Below are positions 6,201-10,877 of a DNA stretch of 10,877 nt, piece after piece (positions within the stretch are counted from its first letter, which is position 1; every line of letters begins with the position of its first letter). Below the pieces are notes generated by a model. It was given only the letters and a program-made list of their open reading frames with translations, did not search any database and was not told the DNA's origin. The DNA is from an uncultured Phaeodactylibacter sp. GTDB taxonomy: Bacteria > Bacteroidota > Bacteroidia > Chitinophagales > Saprospiraceae. Both the position numbers and the translations under genes were made by a program. The stretch lies in contig CAJXXJ010000069.1 of assembly GCA_913062745.1 (NCBI GenBank), positions 1-10,877 on the forward strand, written 5' to 3'.

Positions 6201-8052
6201 CATCGCTGCACCGGAGCCGGTAAGCAGCAGCCTGCAGGTCAGCCCCGCAGTTTGCGGTGGTGCCGCCCTGGGCCAGGTAAGCGTAGAGGCATCCGGAGGC
6301 ACGCCGCCCTATCAGTACGCCTGGAGCAATAGTTTGAGCGGAGCGGCCGGGCTCGCCCTCCCGCCGGGGCAATACACCCTGACAGTAACGGATGCGTCCT
6401 CCTGCCAGCACACCCGCGCCTTTACTATCCCGGAAGCCGAGGGTATGGAAGTAATGTTGCTCGCATTGCCTTCCACCTGCGCCGGCAGCAAGGACGGGCA
6501 ACTGATAGCAGAAATCAGCGGCGGACAGCCTCCCTATGAGTACGAATGGAGCACCGGCAGCGGCGCCCCTGCTTTATCCAACCTGCCGGCAGGCACCTAC
6601 AGCCTGACGGTAACAGACGATAACGGCTGCGTTTCAACCGCCACTGCTTATGTGAGCGCCACCTCACCGCTATCCGCCCAAATCACCTTTTTGCCATTCC
6701 AGAACCTGCTGCTGGCGGCCGGCAGCGGAGGCAGCCCGCCCTACAGCTTTCAGTGGAGCAACGGCACTCAGGCGGACACCCTTCATCCGCAGCCGGGCGA
6801 AAGCTATGCGCTTACACTGACCGATGCGGCGGGCTGTCTGGTTAGCAGCAGTTGGGTGCCGCCGTCTATGGGGGGCTCCGCTGTATATTGTACTCCTGAA
6901 GTACAGTACAATACCTACAACTGGATTGAATCCCTGCGGCTCGATACCCTTTACTACCAAAGCGGGCAGGGCAGCGAAGGATATACGGACCATACCGACT
7001 CTACCGGTGGTGTCTTCCCGCTGGAAGCCGGGCAGTCTTATAGTTTGGTGCTGCTGCCCGGTTTTGCCAATTCACCCTTTACGCTCCACTGGCGCGGCTG
7101 GGCCGATTGGGATGCAGACGGGGATTTTTCTGAGGAAGAAGAGCTTTTCGCAAAAAACGTAGAGCAGGGCGATAGCCTGCAACTGATGATCAGCGTGCCC
7201 GATAGCCTTTTCCCGGGTTACCGGCGGCTGAGGATTAGTCAGTCTTTTGGTTACACTCCGCAAGCCTGTGGGGATATCCTGTACGGCGAGTCAGAGGATT
7301 TTCTGATAAAGATTGGCAGCAGTGCGGCACCGGAGTACTGCGAAAGCCATGGGCAAAGTACTTCGCTGGAATGGATTGAGGGAATCCGTTGGGACGGCAC
7401 TGCTTTCCCTTCGGGCAACAACGGCGGCTACGCAGATCGGACCATGATTCCGCTTTCCGCCACAGCGGGCGATACCAGCAGCATCGTGTTGATTCCCGGT
7501 TATGCCAGCAATATGTTGCCGGAGTATTGGACGGTTTGGGTTGATTTCGACCGAGATGGCCAGTTTGAGGGGGCGGAGACTGTTCTGCAGCAAGGGCCAG
7601 CGGTCGGAGAAGTAGCTGCTAACATTATCTGGCCGGAGCAAGTGGTGCCCGGGCCAGTGCGGATGCGGGTACAAATGCGATGGAGCAACGGAGGAGAACC
7701 CTGTGGTTCATTTACCTGGGGTGAAGTGGAAGATTATACCGTAAACTTGGCAGCGCCTGCTCTGTCTCTGAAGCGCAGGCCAGGACTCGTATCCACTGCT
7801 GAATTTACAGCCTGGCCCAACCCGGTATCCACGGGGCAGCTGCAGGCAGCATGGAAAGCCGGCGCTCCGGATGCGCAGGCACAGCTGTTGCTGGTCGATG
7901 CGTTCGGGCGCGTGGTACGGGAAGAACAAGTTCCGCAAATTGAAGGCATAAATCAGGTGAAGCTAATGATTACGGGGCTTCCCGCCGGAATATATTATTT
8001 GCAGTTACGGTCGGTTGAGGGTCAAAAGACCTGCCGATTGGTCGTGAAATGA
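3274..8052 (+). CDS. Protease 1: secreted subtilisin-like (S8, KP-43-like) serine protease with SprB repeats, GEVED domains and T9SS sorting domain
   Basis: A 1592-aa multidomain exoprotease. In order: signal peptide 1-19 (cleavage before Q20); propeptide to about 200, ending in a Pro/Glu-rich linker; S8 catalytic domain 200-495 with D229 (ADDG), H254, oxyanion N344 (SAGN) and nucleophile S431 (GTSAAAP), all intact; KP-43-like jelly-roll 498-622 (LVNDLDL at 543-549); Ig-like 624-717; FN3-like 718-796; Cys-rich module 798-900 with D859-AGHD-G-LCC; four SprB-like repeats 910-1195; two GEVED domains, about 1205-1346 (GESED at 1338) and 1355-1490 (GEVED at 1483); and a T9SS type A sorting domain 1509-1592 (WPNP, then GLPAGIYYLQL). 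It should cross the inner membrane by Sec and the outer membrane by T9SS, then be released or anchored. The SprB and GEVED part may serve adhesion or spacing. The ATG is chosen because the signal peptide follows at once. A paralogue lies downstream. Substrate unknown. Confidence 0.9.
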   Translation: MSKYALILLLAGLYLAGYGQTTYPLHLKGETLTPTELTRISQQFAQQADWLPYTCQGQVYAILLTDAPPASPVFSELKALGMQMLGFLPERAYFVSMPLSLLPLETSGLALLPLQASWKLSPSVKLAAASRSDQEVLLVPMPGLNPDVLQREVRQAFGLEGQIVEGALQLRLPYERIPEVAAHPAVMFVEPPEPEPQPEGLIGNAMLQLAPWQEAGQYDGSGQILSIADDGFPRHPDLKGRVLEFPGQDFGAAHAALTMGVSSAAGNISPRGQGVAPAVEVHLSSIIGYAHINQAISRFQEYGSRITSTSYGDGCGGVYTYSASLIDQQLETTPYLLHCFSAGNDRYNNCSATYGHIFGGNGQYYGNITGGRKTSKVSVTVGNSNTQGALVGSSSVGPTEDGRLKPDIVAVGTGNLTLQPPFGYRQGSGTSAAAPAVAGILAVMSQAYEEVYGELPYSDILKSALLVSARDCGRPGPDFESGWGMADAQAAVEIIEEEQFFRGSLQHGQLKTFAVYVPEEAGQSKIMLYWHDKAGLPVAGKALVNDLDLEVIGPDGQLHQPLVLKTEGQASAILAEAEPGTDRLNNAEQVVLHAPKPGWYSVQVRGHWVPQGPQSFVIAWSHQAEGLAIRYPNADVRLEPGQPSVVQWEALGTEGPFQLHYRKEGTANWVLVASQIPAHLRSWLWTVPDELNGSVVFRLSAAGGQAYSTACSVMPSPGFRIASQPGSARLLWEAVPGAQEYQVYRLGDQFMEKIGSTSALQYPLPLSGAGNWYSVQAVGVGGLASPRAFAQYYDPEGCQSALQLELQLDAKPGEVSWSITSEEGQRLYTGGPYPPALAHQALNIPLCLPAGCFTFDIKDAGHDGLCCTFGAGQYQLRDGEGQLLASDGNFGGMASSSFCLESGQHSPLQLSLEGSSSVSCYNAADGWAAASVSGGTGNYSFNWSNGGTQDQITQLPAGQYSLTVSDGTQAVSSSITIAAPEPVSSSLQVSPAVCGGAALGQVSVEASGGTPPYQYAWSNSLSGAAGLALPPGQYTLTVTDASSCQHTRAFTIPEAEGMEVMLLALPSTCAGSKDGQLIAEISGGQPPYEYEWSTGSGAPALSNLPAGTYSLTVTDDNGCVSTATAYVSATSPLSAQITFLPFQNLLLAAGSGGSPPYSFQWSNGTQADTLHPQPGESYALTLTDAAGCLVSSSWVPPSMGGSAVYCTPEVQYNTYNWIESLRLDTLYYQSGQGSEGYTDHTDSTGGVFPLEAGQSYSLVLLPGFANSPFTLHWRGWADWDADGDFSEEEELFAKNVEQGDSLQLMISVPDSLFPGYRRLRISQSFGYTPQACGDILYGESEDFLIKIGSSAAPEYCESHGQSTSLEWIEGIRWDGTAFPSGNNGGYADRTMIPLSATAGDTSSIVLIPGYASNMLPEYWTVWVDFDRDGQFEGAETVLQQGPAVGEVAANIIWPEQVVPGPVRMRVQMRWSNGGEPCGSFTWGEVEDYTVNLAAPALSLKRRPGLVSTAEFTAWPNPVSTGQLQAAWKAGAPDAQAQLLLVDAFGRVVREEQVPQIEGINQVKLMITGLPAGIYYLQLRSVEGQKTCRLVVK
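6001..6858 (+). repeat. Four tandem SprB-like repeats within protease 1
   Basis: Protein residues 910-983, 984-1056, 1057-1130 and 1131-1195 are about 65-75-residue units sharing GG-x-PPY-x-(Y/F)-x-WS, then LPAG-x-YSLTVTD. Units 1-3 carry a Cys near the start (SCYNAADG, VCGGAALG, TCAGSKDG). Unit 4 lacks that Cys and is degenerate. SprB repeats are named after the Flavobacterium gliding adhesin and are common in large T9SS-exported surface proteins. Confidence 0.85.
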
Positions 8053-8071
8053 GCAAAAAATTACTTTGCTC

Positions 8072-8102
8072 TTGCGTGGAAGGTTGGAAGTGAATATATT
8101 TG
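8072..8102 (+). promoter_or_regulatory. Candidate upstream promoter for protease 2
   Basis: TTG (8072-8074), 20 bases, then TATATTTG (8095-8102), matching the TAnnTTTG -7 element and the usual spacing. It begins 20 bases after the protease 1 stop codon. It is weaker than the 8130-8160 element because the -33 part is only TTG preceded by C; it could be a second start site. Confidence 0.35.
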
Positions 8103-8129
8103 AATTGAAATAATATTTGTGAATGGTAA

Positions 8130-8160
8130 TTTGATTTTTATCTAAAAAAGCCTATTTTTG
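8130..8160 (+). promoter_or_regulatory. Bacteroidota consensus promoter for protease 2
   Basis: TTTG (8130-8133), exactly 19 bases, then TATTTTTG (8153-8160): a full match to the primary Bacteroidota promoter TTTG-N19-21-TAnnTTTG. Transcription would start near 8167 and give a leader of about 270 nt. This indicates that protease 2 can be transcribed independently of protease 1. Confidence 0.6.
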
Positions 8161-8191
8161 TCATCATAAAGAGCGAACGACGGCTTTTTAG
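8142..8191 (+). terminator. Terminator-like inverted repeat after protease 1, overlapping the next promoter
   Basis: AAAAAGCC (8145-8152) pairs with GGCTTTTT (8182-8189), and GTC (8160-8162) pairs with GAC (8179-8181), leaving a 7-base bulge and a 16-base loop. The right arm ends in five T residues, as for an intrinsic terminator of protease 1. The stem is only moderately GC-rich, and the left bulge contains the -7 element of the protease 2 promoter, so both functions would share the same DNA. Confidence 0.35.
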
Positions 8192-8377
8192 TACTTACCA
8201 CCTCACGACTTCACTTACCCGAGCCATTTATACCGGGTCGAACCGACACTACACAGCAACAACACGACGGCACAAAAGAGAAAAAAAAGCCTGGAGGCAT
8301 TTCTGCAATTGCATCTTCTTCCGTTTGGAAGGGGGAACTAGTTACAAGAAATGAGAACTCAGCCTGAATGGTGCAGC

Positions 8378-8414
8378 GAAGGGCAATAATGCCCGCAGCT
8401 GTCCGGAAGGGCAA
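8378..8414 (+). repeat. 9-base direct repeat with alternative pairing in the protease 2 leader
   Basis: GAAGGGCAA occurs at 8378-8386 and again at 8406-8414. Between them GCCC (8391-8394) can pair with the first copy (stem GGGCA 8381-8385 with TGCCC 8390-8394, loop ATAA) or with GGGC in the second copy (8409-8412). The two structures exclude each other. The second copy ends 22 bases before the start codon. Confidence 0.3.
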
Positions 8415-8436
8415 CTAACAAATATGCACAAAACTT

Positions 8437-10877
8437 ATGAAGTACCGTCTACTCTCCAGTAGCCTGTTACTGCTGTTTCCACTTTGGATATACACGCAGG
8501 ATTACGATGTTGGCTTTAAAGCTGGCGAAGTCCCCTCCAACGCCATGTCCCTACCCTCTTCCGAGAATGATTCCATTTTCGACCCTTTCCTTTATCACGG
8601 GGATTACTACCTGATTATGCAGTTCTTTACGATTCCGGCTGGCGACACGCTTCAGCATTTGGAAAACGAAGGAATTGAGCTGTTCAGCTATATCCCCAAT
8701 TTTGCTTACCTCGCGAAGATACCGGAAGAAGCCGGGTTTATGCACCCCGGCGTGCGCGGGCTGGCCGGCTACGAAGGCAGCTTTAAGCTTTCCGCTGAAC
8801 TGGCCTCCGGCGACTATCCCGATTATGCCTACCAAAACGGCATACTGGACCTGGTACTCACTCCCTGGCCAAGTATAGCTGCCGTCACGCTGGCGAACGA
8901 CCTGATGGATGAAGGATACAGCCCGACGGTAGATGGGGAAGGGCGCTTATTGCTCAGCATACCTGAAGGTGAATTATTAGACTTGTCCAGTCATCCGGGC
9001 ATTCAGTACGTTGCTTTCCCCGAGCCGCTGCCGGAGAAGGATGGCTACATCGGCCGGTCTTCTCACCGGGTAAATATGCTCAATCAGGGGCCCGGGCTGG
9101 GCTACGATGGCACTGGAGTGGGCATCGCGATTGGTGACGATGGCACGGTAAACCATATTGATTTTGCGGGCCGCCTGACCGACCTTACGAATGGCACCAA
9201 CTTCGGGACCCACGGCGATATGACTGCCGGCCTGGCTATCGGTGCCGGCAACCTCAATCCGGACTACATGGGCTTTGCTCCCGGCAGCGACCTGCGCCTG
9301 TACTTCATCTCCGGCTATCCGCATATTACGGAGGCACCGGATAATTACCAGAACTACGGAACGATAATTACGTCCACCTCCTTTGGGGAGGGCTGCGGCG
9401 GCCGCTACACGAGCACCACGCAGTATATCGACAAGCAGGTATACGATAACCCTAACCTGCTTCACTTTTTCTCAGCCGGCAACTCTGCTTTTTCTTCCTG
9501 CAGCTCCATCTACGGCTCCTTCAGCTTCGGCAATATCACCGGAGGGCGCAAGGCCGGCAAGAACGTCTTAGCAGTAGCCAATTTATTTTATGACGACAAC
9601 CGCGTAGCTTCCAGCAGCCGGGGCCCGGCAGAGGATGGCCGGATCAAGCCTGACATCAGCGGGCACGGGCAGGGCAGCCTCACCACTGGCCCGGATAATG
9701 GTACGATGACCGGCGGTGGTACTTCCGCAGCGTCCCCCAGCGTAGCTGGTACTGCAGCAGCGCTCGTACATGGCTTCCGCGATAAGAACCAGCAACAGGA
9801 CCCTTCGGCAGCCCTGATCAAAGGCATCATGCTGAATACCGCGGACGACCTGGGCCGGCTCGGGCCGGACTACGACTTCGGTTGGGGGCGCGTCAACGCA
9901 CGCCGTGCTATGGAAGTGATCGACAACAACTGGTATCAAACCGGCAGTGTAGGGCAGGGAGGCCGCCAAAGCCACACCATTAGCGTGCCTGCCAATACGA
10001 AGGAACTTCGCGTAATGGTTTACTGGACGGATGCGGAAGGCTCCCCGGTGGCAGCCAAAGCGCTGGTCAACGACCTCGACCTGCGCCTGGAAACGCCGAC
10101 TGGCGCTACCTACCGCCCGTGGGTGCTGAGCACGGCGGCGCATGCAGACAGCCTGACTAAGCCGGCCTATCGCGGCCAGGACCATATCAATAACATGGAA
10201 CAGGTGACGCTGCAGGATCCCGCTGCGGGCAATTATCAGGTGACCATTGACGGTTATCTGGTGCCTAGCCTGTCTCAGGAGTACGTCATCGTTTACACCT
10301 TCCTCACGGATGATATCGAGGTGGTTTTTCCCCGTGGCGGCGATGCCATTGAGCCGGGTGAAACGGCGGTGGTACGCTGGGATGCCTACGGCAACAGCGG
10401 CTCCTTCATACTCGAATACTCTACCAACAGCGGTGCGCAGTGGATTACCATCGACAACAGTATCCCCGGCAGCCAGCGCTTCTACAACTGGAACGTGCCG
10501 AACAATATTGCTTCCGCGGATGTGCGCCTGCGGGTGCGCCGGGGCAACCGCATAAGTGCCGTGAATGGTGACTTTACCGCGCTGGAAATACCACAGGTGA
10601 ACGTAAGCACAGTGCCCGGCAACAAAGTCCGGCTGGATTGGGGCAATGTGCCGGCTGCGAATGTGTACAAAGTTTATAAACTCGGCAGCAAGTATATGGA
10701 AGAGGTGGCTACCACCTCCTCTACGCATATCGAACTGGATGCCCCTTCCGGGGAAGAAGACTGGTACGCAGTGCAAGCTGGCATCAGCGGCAAAGGCTTC
10801 GGAAAGCGTTCGGTAGCCAAGCCGCATATCTTCTACGCCTGCGAAACAACTGTGGAAATTGTGCTTAACTTCGATAT
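8437..10877 (+). CDS. Protease 2: secreted subtilisin-like (S8, KP-43-like) serine protease, 3' end beyond window
   Basis: 813 codons are present and the frame is open to the window edge, so the protein is partial at its C terminus. In order: signal peptide about 1-20 (MKYRLL, hydrophobic run, cleavage before Q21); propeptide to about 203, ending near FPEPLPEKDG; S8 domain with D234 (GDDG), H259 (HGDMTAG), oxyanion N349 (SAGN) and S430 (GTSAASP); KP-43-like jelly-roll about 498-625 (LVNDLDL at 543-549); Ig-like about 628-712; FN3-like about 713-795; and the first residues of a Cys-rich module (C802). Order and spacing match protease 1 so closely that LVNDLDL has the same residue numbers in both. 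The missing part probably continues with the Cys-rich module and a T9SS sorting domain, by analogy only. The ATG at 8437 is chosen because the signal peptide follows; an ATG at 8424 is out of frame and stops after 12 codons. It has its own promoter. Substrate unknown. Confidence 0.88.
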   Translation, partial: MKYRLLSSSLLLLFPLWIYTQDYDVGFKAGEVPSNAMSLPSSENDSIFDPFLYHGDYYLIMQFFTIPAGDTLQHLENEGIELFSYIPNFAYLAKIPEEAGFMHPGVRGLAGYEGSFKLSAELASGDYPDYAYQNGILDLVLTPWPSIAAVTLANDLMDEGYSPTVDGEGRLLLSIPEGELLDLSSHPGIQYVAFPEPLPEKDGYIGRSSHRVNMLNQGPGLGYDGTGVGIAIGDDGTVNHIDFAGRLTDLTNGTNFGTHGDMTAGLAIGAGNLNPDYMGFAPGSDLRLYFISGYPHITEAPDNYQNYGTIITSTSFGEGCGGRYTSTTQYIDKQVYDNPNLLHFFSAGNSAFSSCSSIYGSFSFGNITGGRKAGKNVLAVANLFYDDNRVASSSRGPAEDGRIKPDISGHGQGSLTTGPDNGTMTGGGTSAASPSVAGTAAALVHGFRDKNQQQDPSAALIKGIMLNTADDLGRLGPDYDFGWGRVNARRAMEVIDNNWYQTGSVGQGGRQSHTISVPANTKELRVMVYWTDAEGSPVAAKALVNDLDLRLETPTGATYRPWVLSTAAHADSLTKPAYRGQDHINNMEQVTLQDPAAGNYQVTIDGYLVPSLSQEYVIVYTFLTDDIEVVFPRGGDAIEPGETAVVRWDAYGNSGSFILEYSTNSGAQWITIDNSIPGSQRFYNWNVPNNIASADVRLRVRRGNRISAVNGDFTALEIPQVNVSTVPGNKVRLDWGNVPAANVYKVYKLGSKYMEEVATTSSTHIELDAPSGEEDWYAVQAGISGKGFGKRSVAKPHIFYACETTVEIVLNFD

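Larger units (their letters stand above)
8053..8436 (+). other. 384-base gap and leader between protease 1 and protease 2
   Basis: No gene is supported. The gap holds a hairpin that overlaps the protease 1 stop codon (GAGCAAA 8051-8057 with TTTGCTC 8065-8071), two candidate promoters (8072-8102 and 8130-8160), a terminator-like inverted repeat around the second promoter (8142-8191), a 10-bp palindrome TGCAATTGCA (8304-8313), a small hairpin CTTCC-GTTT-GGAAG (8318-8331), a 9-base direct repeat (8378-8414), and an A-rich CACAAAAC (8427-8434) just before the start. No known riboswitch class is recognised by eye. Confidence 0.6.

Noticed and set aside
6001..6858. Tandem repeats as a CRISPR array or DNA satellite
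   Set aside because: The repetition is at protein level (about 65-75 residues per unit, diverged in DNA) and falls in frame inside protease 1, so it is a domain repeat.
8211..8414. Minus-strand frame of 67 codons in the protease 2 leader
   Set aside because: Contains a run of four Cys and no protein-like pattern; it has no promoter or ribosome-binding context and overlaps the predicted leader transcript.
8161..8436. Possible riboswitch in the protease 2 leader
   Set aside because: I compared by eye with cobalamin, TPP and c-di-GMP motifs and saw no match to their conserved cores; only generic hairpins and a direct repeat are supported. A covariance-model search would decide.
8424..8462. ATG 13 bases upstream of the protease 2 start
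   Set aside because: Out of frame with the protease and ends after 12 codons; could be a tiny overlapping upstream ORF but nothing supports it.
9583..10827. Long open frame (414 codons) on the minus strand
   Set aside because: It lies entirely inside protease 2 in antisense. The plus frame shows unmistakable S8 motifs, and the antisense product is His/Arg/Ala-rich with no recognisable family, as expected from GC-rich shadow frames.

Overview
The window looks like chromosomal DNA of a marine or activated-sludge type Bacteroidota, probably Saprospiria (Lewinella/Phaeodactylibacter-like). The reasons are a type IX secretion (T9SS) C-terminal sorting domain, SprB-type repeats, GEVED domains, TTTG-N19-TAnnTTTG promoters, mostly absent Shine-Dalgarno sequences, and an N-terminal fragment resembling a carboxypeptidase-regulatory-like/TonB receptor. 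Genes are GC-rich and the gaps between them are markedly AT-rich. The taxonomic call is an inference from protein families, not from a marker gene.

Left part (1-1330, minus strand): the first 69 codons of an exported protein with a carboxypeptidase-D-regulatory-like domain, a doubtful 34-codon ORF, and a full adenosine deaminase gene (add) of a variant active-site subclass. Divergent from add is a CPA1-type Na+/H+ (or K+/H+) antiporter (1610-2869, plus strand), preceded by a terminator-like hairpin and a -7 promoter motif.

Right part (2870-10877, plus strand): two paralogous secreted subtilisin-like serine proteases (S8, KP-43-like) in tandem. Protease 1 (3274-8052, 1592 aa) is complete: signal peptide, propeptide, catalytic domain, jelly-roll domain, Ig/FN3 domains, a Cys-rich DxGxDGxCC module, four SprB-like repeats, two GEVED domains with EF-hand-like loops, and a T9SS sorting domain. 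Protease 2 (8437 to beyond the window end) has the same order of domains with all catalytic residues, and is cut by the window edge just inside the Cys-rich module. Each protease is preceded by a 380-400 bp gap carrying a good Bacteroidota promoter about 280 bp upstream of the start codon, implying leaders of roughly 260-270 nt.

How the parts work together: the two proteases look like a duplicated extracellular proteolysis locus, exported through Sec and then T9SS and probably retained on the cell surface or released. The transporter and nucleoside-salvage genes are ordinary housekeeping neighbours with no evident functional link. I see no rRNA, tRNA, CRISPR array, transposon or recognised riboswitch.
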